Source: Solimicrobium silvestre
GTDB taxonomy: Bacteria > Pseudomonadota > Gammaproteobacteria > Burkholderiales > Burkholderiaceae_D
Direction: 5' to 3'
Length of the DNA stretch: 64,000 nucleotides
Assembly: GCF_002976435.1 (NCBI RefSeq)
Contig: NZ_PUGF01000009.1
Span: 122,088-186,087, forward strand
The stretch's first letter is position 1. The number at the start of each line of letters is the position of its first letter. Positions 20,047 through 30,559 of this stretch are shown here, one piece after another. A program made the position numbers and the translations under genes. The notes under the pieces were generated by a model. The model had not been told where the DNA came from, ran no database searches, and saw only the letters and a list, made by a program, of their open reading frames with translations.

Positions 20047-21453
20047 ATGTTGAAAACGCTCTACGATAAATTGTGGGAATCCCATGCAGTTCACGCAGAA
20101 CCCGATGGCACGACAATCCTGTACATAGATCGCCATTTATTACATGAAGTAACCAGTCCCCAGGCATTTGACGGTTTGCGCCTGACCGGCCGCGCACCGT
20201 GGCGCGTTTCAGCCAATTTAGTGGTTGCTGATCATAATGTACCCACTACTAATCGCATCAATGGTATCGCTGACCCAACTTCCCGTCTACAAGTTGAAAC
20301 GCTGGACGCTAACACCAAACAATACGGCTTAACTTACTTTGGCATGAATGATAAGCGCCAGGGAATTGTGCACGTCATCGGTCCTGAGCAAGGTGCAACT
20401 TTACCGGGAATGACGGTTGTTTGCGGCGATTCACATACTTCTACGCACGGCGCTTTCGGCTGTTTGGCACATGGTATCGGCACGTCTGAAGTCGAGCATG
20501 TGCTGGCAACCCAGACACTGATCACGCAAAAATCAAAAGCCATGCTAGTGCAGGTTGATGGCGCGTTGCCGTTGGGCGTCACTGCTAAAGATGTAGTGCT
20601 CGCCATTATCGGCAAAATCGGCACGGCTGGTGGCACCGGTTATGCAATTGAATTTGCCGGTTCCGCAATCCGTAGTTTGTCGATGGAAGGGCGCATGACC
20701 GTATGCAATATGGCGATTGAGGCCGGAGCTAGAGCGGGCATGATTGCGGTGGATGATACGACTATTGATTACGTGAAAGGCCGCCCTTATTCGCCAGTTG
20801 GTCCGCATTGGGAGCAAGCGGTATCATACTGGCGCACCTTACATACCGATGCAGGTGCGCCATTTGATTTGGTGATTCATTTAAATGCTGCCGAAATCAA
20901 GCCGCAAGTAACCTGGGGTACATCGCCGGAAATGGTGTTGTCCATAGATGGACGTATTCCAGATCCGGACCAAGAAAAAGATGCGACTAAACGTGACGCA
21001 ATTGAAAAAGCGTTAGCGTATATGGCATTAAAACCGAATACCGCGATCACCGATATCCGGATTGATAAAGTTTTCATCGGCTCGTGCACCAATTCACGGA
21101 TTGAAGATTTACGCGCTGCGGCTTCAGTTGTACGTGGTAAATATCGCGCCTCAAATGTAAAATTGGCGATGGTGGTACCAGGTTCTGGTTTGGTGAAAGA
21201 GCAGGCCGAACGCGAAGGCTTGGACCGGATCTTCAAAGATGCCGGTTTTGAGTGGCGCGAACCGGGTTGTTCAATGTGTTTAGCGATGAATGCCGACCGC
21301 TTAGAGCCGGGCGAGCGTTGCGCTTCCACTTCAAACCGTAATTTTGAGGGCCGCCAGGGGCAGGGCGGACGCACGCATCTGGTTTCCCCTGCAATGGCGG
21401 CGGCAGCAGGTATCGCCGGCCATTTTGTTGATGTGCGTACTTTGCGTAACTAA
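20047..21453 (+). CDS. leuC: 3-isopropylmalate dehydratase large subunit
   Basis: 468 residues from the ATG at 20047 ([15 protein letters not shown]), which begins the family's conserved N-terminus. The open frame extends 34 codons further upstream, but that part has no homology-like sequence. LeuC pairs with LeuD to isomerise 2- to 3-isopropylmalate through an iron-sulfur cluster. Cluster ligands: Cys of IGSCTNSR near residue 347 and the two Cys of [11 protein letters not shown] near 407-410. Other aconitase-family marks are [14 protein letters not shown] and [12 protein letters not shown]. First gene of leuC-ecn-leuD-leuB. Confidence 0.97.
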   Translation: MLKTLYDKLWESHAVHAEPDGTTILYIDRHLLHEVTSPQAFDGLRLTGRAPWRVSANLVVADHNVPTTNRINGIADPTSRLQVETLDANTKQYGLTYFGMNDKRQGIVHVIGPEQGATLPGMTVVCGDSHTSTHGAFGCLAHGIGTSEVEHVLATQTLITQKSKAMLVQVDGALPLGVTAKDVVLAIIGKIGTAGGTGYAIEFAGSAIRSLSMEGRMTVCNMAIEAGARAGMIAVDDTTIDYVKGRPYSPVGPHWEQAVSYWRTLHTDAGAPFDLVIHLNAAEIKPQVTWGTSPEMVLSIDGRIPDPDQEKDATKRDAIEKALAYMALKPNTAITDIRIDKVFIGSCTNSRIEDLRAAASVVRGKYRASNVKLAMVVPGSGLVKEQAEREGLDRIFKDAGFEWREPGCSMCLAMNADRLEPGERCASTSNRNFEGRQGQGGRTHLVSPAMAAAAGIAGHFVDVRTLRN

Positions 21454-21470
21454 TATTTAAATATCGGACT

Positions 21471-21620
21471 ATGATCATGAAAAAATTTGCACTATGTTGT
21501 TTGGCTGTCTTGGCAATCACTGTTTTATCTGCATGTAACACTATTGAAGGTTTTGGCAAAGATGTGAAAAATGCAGGGCAATCAATGGAAAATGCGGCTG
21601 CCAAAAAAACGAATAATTAA
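21471..21620 (+). CDS. Entericidin-like small lipoprotein
   Basis: 49 codons from ATG 21471 (47 from the ATG at 21477), a reading frame easily missed because of its size. It has a lysine-rich start (MKKF), a hydrophobic stretch and a lipobox LSAC, so the mature protein would be a lipid-anchored peptide starting CNTIEGFGKDVKNAGQS. The mature sequence closely matches the entericidin A/B family (T-x-x-G-x-G-x-D-x-x-x-x-G-x-x-x-x). Entericidins form a toxin/antidote pair in enterobacteria; in Burkholderiales a single one often sits between leuC and leuD. It lies 17 bases after leuC and 33 before leuD, so it is probably cotranscribed. Its job in this setting is unknown. Confidence 0.85.
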   Translation: MIMKKFALCCLAVLAITVLSACNTIEGFGKDVKNAGQSMENAAAKKTNN

Positions 21621-21653
21621 TAGCGACTGAAATGTATTGGAAGAGCTGTCAGC

Positions 21654-22301
21654 ATGGATAAATTTATTGTACATAAAGGAATTGTGGCACCGTTAGACAG
21701 AGCAAATGTCGACACCGATGCCATTATTCCCAAGCAGTTTTTAAAGTCGATACACCGCACGGGCTTTGGTCCCAACTTGTTTGATGAATGGCGCTATTTA
21801 GATCATGGCGAACCTGGCATCGACAACAGTCATCGCCCGCTTAATCCAGAATTTGTACTGAATCAGGCGCGCTATCAAGGCGCATCAATTTTATTGACGC
21901 GTAAAAATTTTGGTTGTGGATCTTCGCGTGAGCATGCTCCTTGGGCGTTGCAGCAATTTGGGTTTCGCGCCGTCATTGCGCCAAGTTATGCCGATATTTT
22001 TTACAACAACTGTTTTAAAAATGGTTTGCTGCCGATTGTGTTGCCCGAAGCGACTATCGATGCTTTGTTTAACGAAACTAATGCGTTTATCGGTTTTCAA
22101 TTACAAATTGATTTAGAGAATCAAGTGATTTCTACGGCAAGCGCTGACCGTCATTTTGAATTTGAGATCGAGGCGTTCCGTAAACATTGCTTGCTTAATG
22201 GCCTGGATGATATTGCGCTGACTTTGCGCTCAGCTGACAAAATCCGCGAATTTGAAGCACGTCATTTAGCTAGTCAACCTTGGTTGGCTAACACAATTTA
22301 A
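21654..22301 (+). CDS. leuD: 3-isopropylmalate dehydratase small subunit
   Basis: 215 residues, the betaproteobacterial length. It provides the swivelling domain that completes the LeuC active site. Signatures: [21 protein letters not shown] near the start, and [15 protein letters not shown] near residue 83, the substrate-binding loop of the aconitase small-domain family. Further along is [18 protein letters not shown]. It is preceded by the entericidin-like gene and followed by leuB after 20 bases. Confidence 0.97.
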   Translation: MDKFIVHKGIVAPLDRANVDTDAIIPKQFLKSIHRTGFGPNLFDEWRYLDHGEPGIDNSHRPLNPEFVLNQARYQGASILLTRKNFGCGSSREHAPWALQQFGFRAVIAPSYADIFYNNCFKNGLLPIVLPEATIDALFNETNAFIGFQLQIDLENQVISTASADRHFEFEIEAFRKHCLLNGLDDIALTLRSADKIREFEARHLASQPWLANTI

Positions 22302-22321
22302 TCTTTTACCCAATTAAAATA

Positions 22322-23392
22322 ATGAAAATAGCTATCTTGCCGGGTGACGGCATTGGACCAGAAATCGTTGCGCAAGCCGTTAATGTATTGAACGTATTGG
22401 GCGAATCATTTGAAATGGAAACTGCGCCAGTTGGCGGCGCTGGTTATGCTGCACACGGGCATCCATTGCCTGAAGCAACGCTAACTTTGGCAAAGCAAGC
22501 TGATGCAATATTGTTGGGCGCAGTGGGCGATTGGAAATACGACACGCTGGAACGTGCTTTGCGTCCTGAGCAAGCTATTTTAGGATTGCGTAAGCATCTG
22601 AATTTATTTGCTAATTTGCGACCGGCCATTTTATACCCTGAATTAGCCGGTGCTTCGACTTTGAAGCCTGAAATCGTCTCGGGTTTAGATATTTTAATTA
22701 TTCGTGAATTAACCGGTGATGTCTACTTTGGTCAACCGCGTGGCGTGCGTATCGCAACTGATGGTGCATTTATTGGAGAGCGTGAAGGTTTTGATACGAT
22801 GCGTTACGCGGAAACTGAAATCCGCCGCATTGCTCATGTGGCTTTTCAGGCCGCGCAAAAACGCGATAAGCGTTTAACTAGTGTCGATAAAGCCAATGTG
22901 CTGGAAACTTTCCAGTTCTGGAAAGACATTGTGACCGAAGTACATCAGGAATATCCAGATGTCGCTTTGGATCATATGTATATTGATAATGCTTCAATGC
23001 AATTAATCCGCGCACCGAAAAAGTTTGATGTGATCGTGACAGGCAATATGTTTGGTGATATTTTATCGGATGCGGCCGCAATGTTAACAGGCTCTATCGG
23101 CATGTTGCCTTCGGCGTCATTAGACGCCAACAACAAAGGTCTTTATGAGCCATCGCACGGCTCAGCACCTGATATTGCCGGTAAAGGAATCGCTAATCCA
23201 TTGGCCACCATTCTTTCTGCTGCGATGATGTTGCGCTTTACCTTGGCGAAACCAGAACAAGCGGATCGAATTGAAACAGCGGTTAAAAAAGTGTTAGCAC
23301 AAGGTTTGCGTACCCCGGATATTTATGAGCCAGGCACCACGAAAGTAGGAACGGAAGAAATGGGTAATGCAGTGGTACGAGCGCTCACCTGA
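22322..23392 (+). CDS. leuB: 3-isopropylmalate dehydrogenase
   Basis: 356 residues. NAD-dependent oxidative decarboxylation of 3-isopropylmalate, the third step of leucine synthesis. Signatures: [16 protein letters not shown] at the N-terminus, substrate-binding [21 protein letters not shown], the catalytic [26 protein letters not shown], and the dinucleotide-binding [16 protein letters not shown]. The conserved aspartate in [16 protein letters not shown] binds the divalent metal. Same operon as leuCD; asd follows 55 bases later. Confidence 0.97.
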   Translation: MKIAILPGDGIGPEIVAQAVNVLNVLGESFEMETAPVGGAGYAAHGHPLPEATLTLAKQADAILLGAVGDWKYDTLERALRPEQAILGLRKHLNLFANLRPAILYPELAGASTLKPEIVSGLDILIIRELTGDVYFGQPRGVRIATDGAFIGEREGFDTMRYAETEIRRIAHVAFQAAQKRDKRLTSVDKANVLETFQFWKDIVTEVHQEYPDVALDHMYIDNASMQLIRAPKKFDVIVTGNMFGDILSDAAAMLTGSIGMLPSASLDANNKGLYEPSHGSAPDIAGKGIANPLATILSAAMMLRFTLAKPEQADRIETAVKKVLAQGLRTPDIYEPGTTKVGTEEMGNAVVRALT

Positions 23393-23447
23393 AAAGTCAA
23401 AATGAATACAGCAAGCACAATAAATAGTTAACGAAAGCGGGAAAAAA

Positions 23448-24572
23448 ATGAAATTAGTTGGTTTAGTTGGTTGGCGTGGCATGGTAGGTTCGGTTTTGTT
23501 GCAGCGCATGCAGGAAGAGGGCGATTTTGCGCATATTGAGCCAGTCTTTTTTTCGACTTCCAATGCAGGTGGTAAAGCGCCGAGCATGGCTAAGAACGAG
23601 ACGTCATTGCAAGACGCAAATGATATTGCTGCATTAAAGAAATGCGACATTATCATTACCTGCCAAGGTGGTGACTACACTTCTGAAATTTTCCCGCAAC
23701 TGCGTGCTAGCGGCTGGAACGGCTATTGGATCGATGCGGCATCTACTTTGCGCATGAATGACGACGCGATCATTATTTTGGACCCAGTCAATTCCGACGT
23801 AATCAAATCTGGCTTGTCACGCGGCATTAAGAATTACATCGGCGGCAATTGCACAGTTTCATGCATGTTAATGGGGTTGGGCGGTTTATTTGAGCATGAT
23901 ATGGTGGAGTGGGTCACCAGCATGACCTATCAAGCGGCCTCTGGTGGCGGCGCGCAACATATGCGTGAATTGCTTACTCAGTTTGGTCAAATTAATGCTT
24001 CTGTGAAATCCTTATTGGATAACCCTAGCTCGGCAATCTTAGAGATTGATCGCCAAGTGCTGGCTCAGCAACATGCATTTACGGCTGAAGACACCAAACA
24101 ATTTGGTGTCCCATTGGCTGGCAACTTAATCCCCTGGATAGATAAAGATTTAGGTGATGGTAGCTCCAAAGAAGAATGGAAGGCTGGCGCAGAAACCAAT
24201 AAAATTTTAGGACGCGGTGCCGGTTTCAATAAAACTGCGATTCCTGTTGATGGTTTGTGCATACGAGTTGGTGCTATGCGTTGTCATTCTCAGGCATTGA
24301 CTATCAAGCTTAAGCAAGATGTGCCGTTAAATGAACTGGCAGACATTATTGCGCAAAACAATCAATGGGTTAAGGTAGTTGAAAATACCCGTGAAGCATC
24401 TATGCGCGAATTAACGCCGGCAGCAGTTACTGGCAGCATGACAATTCCTGTTGGACGGTTACGAAAGTTACAAATGGGCGGTGATTATCTATCGGCATTT
24501 ACTGTTGGTGACCAATTGCTTTGGGGTGCGGCGGAGCCTTTGCGGCGTATGTTGCGGATATTGGTGGATTAA
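23448..24572 (+). CDS. asd: Aspartate-semialdehyde dehydrogenase
   Basis: 374 residues, the Gram-negative class. It reduces beta-aspartyl phosphate to the semialdehyde, the branch point to lysine/diaminopimelate, threonine and methionine. N-terminal NADP-binding [18 protein letters not shown]; active-site Cys in [15 protein letters not shown] near residue 135; catalytic His region [16 protein letters not shown] near 275. It follows leuB after 55 bases with its own Shine-Dalgarno region (gcgggaaaaaa), and a terminator lies directly downstream, so it ends the leu unit. Confidence 0.97.
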   Translation: MKLVGLVGWRGMVGSVLLQRMQEEGDFAHIEPVFFSTSNAGGKAPSMAKNETSLQDANDIAALKKCDIIITCQGGDYTSEIFPQLRASGWNGYWIDAASTLRMNDDAIIILDPVNSDVIKSGLSRGIKNYIGGNCTVSCMLMGLGGLFEHDMVEWVTSMTYQAASGGGAQHMRELLTQFGQINASVKSLLDNPSSAILEIDRQVLAQQHAFTAEDTKQFGVPLAGNLIPWIDKDLGDGSSKEEWKAGAETNKILGRGAGFNKTAIPVDGLCIRVGAMRCHSQALTIKLKQDVPLNELADIIAQNNQWVKVVENTREASMRELTPAAVTGSMTIPVGRLRKLQMGGDYLSAFTVGDQLLWGAAEPLRRMLRILVD

Positions 24573-24588
24573 TTTGCAATTAAAGATG

Positions 24589-24615
24589 AAAAAAGGGACG
24601 TTTCAGTCCCTTTTT
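24589..24615 (+). terminator. Intrinsic terminator after asd
   Basis: AAAAGGGAC (24591-24599) pairs with GTCCCTTTT across a six-base loop, followed by T residues. It closes the leuC-to-asd unit before fimV. Confidence 0.88.
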
Positions 24616-24897
24616 GACAATATAACTGTTCCTATCTAAAAGTGCGTCATATAATCATGTTTCACACAACAATTGTCGCAGGGTAACATTATGTCATAAG
24701 TGTTGCTTCTGCATCATTGATATTGCTAGCAAACAAGATAAACTTGCAAGGCTAAGTTCCTGATGTTAATGTGAAAAGCAGAATAATTATTTGGAGACAA
24801 GCAAATAGGAAAAGCATGCTACACAACATAGCTGTTTAATAATCCTATTGCATCTCTTGAGTTTGCCGCCAGTTCGGTTATACCCTCAATCAATCTT

Positions 24898-27675
24898 ATG
24901 CCACAGAATATGCAACCGAAAAAATACGCAAGATTCGCTTCAATGGGTGTTAAAACGTTTAGTTTAGCGTTAGCTTCTTCGTGTCTGATCTATTCGGGAG
25001 CAGACGCAGCAGGTTTGGGCAAGTTAACTGTCCTCTCTGCGCTTGGACAGCCATTGCGAGCTGAAATTGAACTGACTTCGGTCACTCAAGACGATGCTGG
25101 TAACTTGGTTCCCAAATTAGCCAGTGCTGAAGCTTTCAAGCAAGCTAACATCGATTTTAATTCCAATTTATTGTCGTTACGCTTTGCAGTTGAAGAGCGT
25201 GGCTCTCGACATTTTGTATTGGTTACTTCAACGCAATCAGTCAATGAGCCATTTGTAGAAATCCTATTAGAATTAAATTCAAGTAGTGGTAAGTTAATCC
25301 GCGAATACACCATGCTGATTGACCCGCTTGAAATGCAGGCAAATAACTCTGCAACTAGTGTTAGTTCAGGTTCGGCTTCCAGATCCAGTCTTACATCAAC
25401 GCCAATCACGCCAAGCTCCACAACTACAACGGCAAAATCGGCAGAACATGCCTCCAATGTTGTTGTGAATAAAAATGCGGGTCCGGCAGGTGATAAGGGC
25501 GCAAGCTACCAGATTAAAGCAGGCGATACCTTAGGTAAAATTGCAGATAAATTTAAACCTCAGGGTGTTTCTTTAGATCAGATGTTGGTTGCATTGCATC
25601 GCAATAATTCATCGGCTTTTATTAACGACAACATGAACTTGTTGCGTTCAGGCCGTATTTTAAGTATTCCTGACACTGCTGAGGTTGAGCGTACATCGCA
25701 ATCTGAAGCCAAAAAAATTATTTTGGCTCAATCTGTTGACTTCAATACTTATCGCAATAAGGTTGCTAATCAAGTAGCACAGGCTCAACCTGAAAAAGCG
25801 GTTGAGACCAAAAAAACTGACAGCGGAAAAATTACAGCCAAGGTGACTGAGGCTCCAACGCCAATAAATGAGTCCAAAGATAAACTAAAATTATCTAAGG
25901 CTCAAATGCAAGATCAGGCTGATAAAAAAGCGCTGGAAGAAGATAAGATTGCGAAACAAAAAGCACTTGATGTGGCCAATGCGCGTGTTAAAGAGTTAGA
26001 GCAAAATACGGCGAAACTGCAAAGCATACTTGATCTTAAAAATAAAACCGCTCCAGTAGCCGCTCCTGTGAAAAATGTTGAGCCAGATCATTCTGCTTCA
26101 ACACCAGCACTAGCGCCAGCGCCTACAACAGCATCTGCGCCAGCATCTTTGCCAGCTATTGAAGCTAGTGTTCCAGCATCTATGCCAGCGCACAAGCCTG
26201 TTCGTCCGCGCGTGCAAGCTGCACCAGTACCTGAGCCAACACCAGGATTCTTTGACGGCTGGCTGAAGTATTTGCCATATGGAGCAGGTGTGTTAGCGTT
26301 GCTTGGAGTAGCCGGAATTTACTCTAGTAAGCGCAAGAAAAAGCCTGAGCATTTTGATGATGAAAGTATTTTGACTGGTTCCAGCATGAAGGCCAATTCC
26401 TTATTTGGCTCTACTGGTGGTCAAAGTGTTGATACCAATAACAGCGTCTTTAACTCTAACTTTGCGCCTTCCGCCAGTCAGTTGGATGCGAATGAAGTTG
26501 ATCCGGTAGCAGAAGCAGATGTGTATATTGCCTATGGCCGTGATGAGCAAGCGGAAGAGATTCTAAAAGAGGCTTTGCGTACCCAGCCAGATCGTCAGGC
26601 AGTGCGCGTTAAGCTGTTAGAAATATACGCTCATCGTAAAGATACCCGTACCTTTGAAACCGTAGCCAGTGAGCTTTATGGTATGACAGGTGGTGCTGGC
26701 GCAGATTGGGCGCAAGCGGCTTCTTTGGGTATCATTATCGACCCACAAAACCCATTGTATGCAGGCGGCCTTGCTGCTGAGCATTCATCGGTGTTAGGTG
26801 CATCAACGTTGCCGATTGAAAGTCTTGATCCTGAAGCGTTGTTAGGTAATTCTTTATCGCAACAAATGTTGGATTCAATTTCAGCCAAACACGATAGCAG
26901 TCATTCCTTAATGCTCGGTGATATTAATGATCGGACGCATAGAACGGATGAATTAGATGATGGTTTGGATTTTGACCTTGGTTTGACGACTGCAGCTGTC
27001 CCAGAAAATGAGTTCAAATCCTCGTTCTCATCGACTCCGGTCAAGGAAGATGCGCCAACCATCGCTATGCCTGCTCATGAAGCCAAGGAAAGTTTTGACA
27101 TGGCCGACTTTGCTGTGGCTTTGCCACCAGAAACTCCTGCTGAAGAAATCATACCAATGATTCCAACTAAAACTGCTCCAGCAGCGCATGTTCAGCCTGA
27201 CGCTGAAGAAATTGGAATGGATTTTGCCGCGTTGGATTTTGATTTTGATATTCCGAAATCTAAGCCAGAAGAGGTAGTGCAGGTTGAAACGCATACGCAT
27301 CACGATGATGATATGTCGATGCTGGAAATGCCAACATCACATCAGCCTGAACAAGCTGCGCCATCATTTGATTTTGATTTGTCAGACATCGATTTGGAAT
27401 TGCCTAAAGTGGCGACTGAGGCGCATCATGCAGAGCCAAGTTTTGCGCAAGCAAGCCCTGTTGAATCTAAACATGATGCAGCACCTCAAGCTCCTGTTGA
27501 AATAGTTTCGGAGGCTGAATATAGCGCAGAAATGGCGACGAAATTAGATTTGGCGGTTGCTTATCAAGAAATTGGTGATAAAGACGGTGCCCGCGAATTA
27601 TTGGATGAAGTTCTTAAAGGCGGAAATCCAGAGCAAATCGCTCGTGCAAAAGCGATGATGCATGAAATGGCTTAA
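24898..27675 (+). CDS. fimV: FimV/HubP-type polar landmark and peptidoglycan-binding protein
   Basis: 925 residues. A signal peptide ends near SGADA. The conserved FimV N-terminal region follows (GLGKLTVLSALGQPLRAEIEL). A LysM domain lies near 203-258 (YQIKAGDTLGKIADKF), then a Lys/Ala-rich coiled coil (about 330-385), an Ala/Pro-rich linker, one membrane helix near 458-475 and a long acidic cytoplasmic part. The C-terminal TPR-like module (LDLAVAYQEIGDKDGARELLDEVLKGG) matches the FimV C-terminal domain. In Pseudomonas and Vibrio these proteins organise the cell pole and support type IV pili and twitching. The same fimV-truA-trpF neighbourhood exists in Pseudomonas aeruginosa. The linker is low complexity and probably variable. 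Confidence 0.93.
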   Translation: MPQNMQPKKYARFASMGVKTFSLALASSCLIYSGADAAGLGKLTVLSALGQPLRAEIELTSVTQDDAGNLVPKLASAEAFKQANIDFNSNLLSLRFAVEERGSRHFVLVTSTQSVNEPFVEILLELNSSSGKLIREYTMLIDPLEMQANNSATSVSSGSASRSSLTSTPITPSSTTTTAKSAEHASNVVVNKNAGPAGDKGASYQIKAGDTLGKIADKFKPQGVSLDQMLVALHRNNSSAFINDNMNLLRSGRILSIPDTAEVERTSQSEAKKIILAQSVDFNTYRNKVANQVAQAQPEKAVETKKTDSGKITAKVTEAPTPINESKDKLKLSKAQMQDQADKKALEEDKIAKQKALDVANARVKELEQNTAKLQSILDLKNKTAPVAAPVKNVEPDHSASTPALAPAPTTASAPASLPAIEASVPASMPAHKPVRPRVQAAPVPEPTPGFFDGWLKYLPYGAGVLALLGVAGIYSSKRKKKPEHFDDESILTGSSMKANSLFGSTGGQSVDTNNSVFNSNFAPSASQLDANEVDPVAEADVYIAYGRDEQAEEILKEALRTQPDRQAVRVKLLEIYAHRKDTRTFETVASELYGMTGGAGADWAQAASLGIIIDPQNPLYAGGLAAEHSSVLGASTLPIESLDPEALLGNSLSQQMLDSISAKHDSSHSLMLGDINDRTHRTDELDDGLDFDLGLTTAAVPENEFKSSFSSTPVKEDAPTIAMPAHEAKESFDMADFAVALPPETPAEEIIPMIPTKTAPAAHVQPDAEEIGMDFAALDFDFDIPKSKPEEVVQVETHTHHDDDMSMLEMPTSHQPEQAAPSFDFDLSDIDLELPKVATEAHHAEPSFAQASPVESKHDAAPQAPVEIVSEAEYSAEMATKLDLAVAYQEIGDKDGARELLDEVLKGGNPEQIARAKAMMHEMA

Positions 27676-27723
27676 TTGCTGGTAGGTGCTGGTATGACTG
27701 ACTTTAGTCAGGCAGCAACATAA

Positions 27724-27758
27724 AAAACGGGCGCGGCATGATGCTAAGCGCCCGTTTT
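27724..27758 (+). terminator. Intrinsic terminator between fimV and truA
   Basis: AAAACGGGCGC (27724-27734) and GCGCCCGTTTT (27748-27758) form a perfect 11-bp stem with a 13-base loop and a T-rich end. Confidence 0.85.
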
Positions 27759-27791
27759 GCTTTATAGTGCTGCCATTATTTTTACTTAGGA

Positions 27792-28601
27792 ATGCAATTG
27801 AAACGGATAGTATTAGGCGTTCAATATGACGGCAGACCTTGGCTCGGCTGGCAATCTCAGCCCAATGGTCAGACCGTGCAAGATATGCTTGAAAAGGCAC
27901 TGCAAAGCATTGCTACGCAGCCGGTTAAAGTGTCATGTGCTGGAAGAACCGATGCTGGCGTTCATGCTTTAGAGCAAGTTGTGCATTTTGATACGGATAT
28001 TGATCGCTCGCTTACTTCCTGGGTGCGTGGTGTCAATGCCCATTTACCTGAGTCTATTGCGGTGCGCTGGTCTAGCGAAATCGCTCAAGCCAGTGAGCCT
28101 GAATTGGAGTTTCATGCGCGATTCAGTGCCAGGGCGCGCACATACCACTATGTTTTATACAATCATCCTGTGAGATCGCCGTTACTTTCTGGCCGGGTCG
28201 GCTGGGTTTTTCGCCCATTAGATGAACAGAAAATGCAGGATGCTGCTCAGTATTTGGTTGGTGAGCATGATTTTTCCGCGTTTCGGGCAACTACCTGCCA
28301 AGCAAAATCGCCGGTTAAAACGATGCATGAAATTACTCTTCAACGCCAAGGTAACTTTATCTTCTTAACTTTACGTGCGAGTGCATTTTTGCACCATATG
28401 GTTAGAAATATAGTCGGCAGCTTGATAGCTGTCGGTGTGGGCAAATATGAGCCAGAATGGATGCAGGAGGTGCTGCAAACAGCTGACCGCAGCATTTCCG
28501 CCCCGACATTCATGCCGGATGGTTTATATCTGGCTAAAGTTGATTACGATCCAAAATGGAATTTACCTCAGCAAATTTCTTCCTTAAATTGGTTTGCTTA
28601 A
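27792..28601 (+). CDS. truA: tRNA pseudouridine(38-40) synthase
   Basis: 269 residues. It converts uridines 38-40 of the tRNA anticodon stem-loop to pseudouridine. Features: N-terminal LGVQYDGRPWLGWQSQPNGQTVQ, the catalytic aspartate in CAGRTDAGVHALEQVVHF near residue 55, HARFSARARTYHYVL, and the C-terminal FLHHMVRNIVGSLIAVG. The stop lies 13 bases before the trpF ATG, so truA probably heads the trpF-trpB-trpA-accD-folC unit, as in Pseudomonas. Confidence 0.97.
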   Translation: MQLKRIVLGVQYDGRPWLGWQSQPNGQTVQDMLEKALQSIATQPVKVSCAGRTDAGVHALEQVVHFDTDIDRSLTSWVRGVNAHLPESIAVRWSSEIAQASEPELEFHARFSARARTYHYVLYNHPVRSPLLSGRVGWVFRPLDEQKMQDAAQYLVGEHDFSAFRATTCQAKSPVKTMHEITLQRQGNFIFLTLRASAFLHHMVRNIVGSLIAVGVGKYEPEWMQEVLQTADRSISAPTFMPDGLYLAKVDYDPKWNLPQQISSLNWFA

Positions 28602-28614
28602 CAGGGGCGAGTGC

Positions 28615-29322
28615 ATGGTTACGCGTATCAAAATTTGTGGGTTAACGAGAAAAAAAGACGTACAGGTCGCACTACAATTGGGCGCACATGCCCTGGGTTT
28701 TGTGTTTTATCCCAAAAGCCCACGCCTTGTCAGCGCAGAGCAGGCACGTGAATTAATTGCCTTGCTGCCGCCGTTTGTCACATCGGTAGGTTTGTTTGTG
28801 AATGCCACTGTCGAGCAAGTGCTGGCGGTATTGGCTGTTGCTCCAGTGAATGTATTGCAGTTTCACGGCGATGAAACTCCAGAGCAATGTCATGCTATAG
28901 CCCAAGCTGCACAGCGCCCATTTATTCGTGCTTTGCGGGTTAAAGATGACATGTGTGCCGATGATTTGTTACAATGCGAAACGCTCTACCGGGTTAGCAG
29001 TCCCTGGTTTAGCGGGTTATTATTAGATTCCTTCGTAGATAGTTTCGGTGGTAGTGGAAAGGTATTCGATTGGTCAGTTATCCCAAAAGAACTCGCACCT
29101 CGGGTCGTTTTAAGTGGTGGCTTAACCGCGCACAATGTCAGTGGCGCAGTGGTTCAACTACGCCCTTGGGCCGTTGACATCAGCAGTGGTGTTGAGTTGG
29201 CTAAGGGTATTAAAGATCCGGCTAAAATGCGCGCTTTTGTAAAAGCGGTGCAAATGGCCGACACTAATTTACCTGAGAACGAATATGCCCTCCAATATGA
29301 ATCCCAATCAAAATCCGTCTAA
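28615..29322 (+). CDS. trpF: Phosphoribosylanthranilate isomerase
   Basis: 235 residues from ATG 28615, chosen because AGGGGCGAG precedes it and [16 protein letters not shown] starts the family motif; an upstream TTG would begin inside truA. Single-domain TIM barrel for the third step of tryptophan synthesis. KICGLT holds the catalytic Cys; the late general acid aspartate is in LLLDSF; the phosphate-binding loop is [12 protein letters not shown] followed by [15 protein letters not shown]. Its end overlaps trpB by 38 bases (or 26 if trpB uses its second ATG). Confidence 0.96.
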   Translation: MVTRIKICGLTRKKDVQVALQLGAHALGFVFYPKSPRLVSAEQARELIALLPPFVTSVGLFVNATVEQVLAVLAVAPVNVLQFHGDETPEQCHAIAQAAQRPFIRALRVKDDMCADDLLQCETLYRVSSPWFSGLLLDSFVDSFGGSGKVFDWSVIPKELAPRVVLSGGLTAHNVSGAVVQLRPWAVDISSGVELAKGIKDPAKMRAFVKAVQMADTNLPENEYALQYESQSKSV

Positions 29323-30541
29323 TACAGCTACTGCCGCTACCTCCCCGCATTACCAACTACCAGATGAGCGTGGACATTTCGGTATCTACGGCGGTAGCTT
29401 TGTTTCCGAAACATTAAGTCATGCGCTCAATCAGTTAACGGACGCGTATGCGTATTACTCGCAAGATGCTGAATTTCTTGCTGAATATCATAGCGAGTTA
29501 AAGCACTTCGTCGGTCGCCCATCCCCCATTTATCACGCTAAACGCTGGTCTTCAGAGTTAGGTGGTGCACAAATTTATTTGAAGCGCGAAGATCTTAATC
29601 ATACCGGCGCGCACAAAATCAATAATGTAATTGGCCAAGCCTTATTGGCTAAACGCATGGGTAAGCCACGAGTGATTGCCGAAACCGGGGCAGGGCAGCA
29701 CGGCGTAGCAACAGCCACTATTTGCGCACGATTCGGTTTGGAGTGCGTGGTATATATGGGCTCGGAAGACGTAGCCAGACAAGCGCAAAACGTGTATCGC
29801 ATGAAGTTGTTGGGCGCGACTGTTGTGCCTGTTGATTCTGGTTCTAAAACACTTAAAGATGCGCTCAATGAAGCGATGCGCGATTGGGTTGCCAATGTTG
29901 ACAATACCTTTTACATCATAGGCACCGTGGCTGGTCCGCACCCTTATCCTAAAATGGTCAGGGATTTTCAAGTTGTGATTGGTAATGAATGTCTGGTGCA
30001 AATGCCGGAAATGACTGGCCGGCAACCAGATGCGGTAATTGCTTGTGTCGGTGGTGGTTCGAATGCCATGGGTATTTTTCATCCCTATATCGACTACGCC
30101 GATGTGCAATTAATCGGTGTTGAAGCGGCTGGAGATGGTCTGGAAACCGGTCGTCATGCAGCGTCACTGACTGCTGGCTCACCTGGCGTGTTACATGGCA
30201 ACCGTACTTACTTGCTGCAAGACAAAAATGGACAGGTAATTGAAACTCATTCGGTTTCAGCTGGCCTGGATTACCCCGGCGTAGGCCCAGAACACGCATG
30301 GCTTAAAGATTCGGGTCGGGCGCAATATGTCACGATTACCGACCAGGAGGCACTGAAGGCCTTCCATGATTGCTGTCGGATAGAAGGGATTATTCCTGCA
30401 TTGGAATCAAGTCATGCGATTGCCTATGCGACCAAATTAGCGGCAACTTTAGCAAAAGATAAATTATTGCTGGTTAATTTATCCGGACGTGGTGATAAAG
30501 ATATGCATACCGTTGCTCAACAAGCCGGTATTAAACTTTAA
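29285..30541 (+). CDS. trpB: Tryptophan synthase beta subunit
   Basis: 418 residues. PLP enzyme joining indole and serine. PLP lysine in [11 protein letters not shown] near residue 105; phosphate-binding GGGSNAMG near 257; and the conserved N-terminal [12 protein letters not shown] that marks TrpB1. The first 20 residues are a non-conserved extension, so the true start could be the second ATG at 29297. The gene overlaps the 3' end of trpF, which suggests translational coupling, and is followed by trpA 18 bases later. Confidence 0.97.
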   Translation: MPSNMNPNQNPSNTATAATSPHYQLPDERGHFGIYGGSFVSETLSHALNQLTDAYAYYSQDAEFLAEYHSELKHFVGRPSPIYHAKRWSSELGGAQIYLKREDLNHTGAHKINNVIGQALLAKRMGKPRVIAETGAGQHGVATATICARFGLECVVYMGSEDVARQAQNVYRMKLLGATVVPVDSGSKTLKDALNEAMRDWVANVDNTFYIIGTVAGPHPYPKMVRDFQVVIGNECLVQMPEMTGRQPDAVIACVGGGSNAMGIFHPYIDYADVQLIGVEAAGDGLETGRHAASLTAGSPGVLHGNRTYLLQDKNGQVIETHSVSAGLDYPGVGPEHAWLKDSGRAQYVTITDQEALKAFHDCCRIEGIIPALESSHAIAYATKLAATLAKDKLLLVNLSGRGDKDMHTVAQQAGIKL

Positions 30542-30559
30542 CTCCAAGGAGAAATCATC

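Noticed and set aside
20877..21374. Minus-strand open frame of 165 codons inside leuC
   Set aside because: Antisense shadow of a well-supported gene, basic and motif-free.
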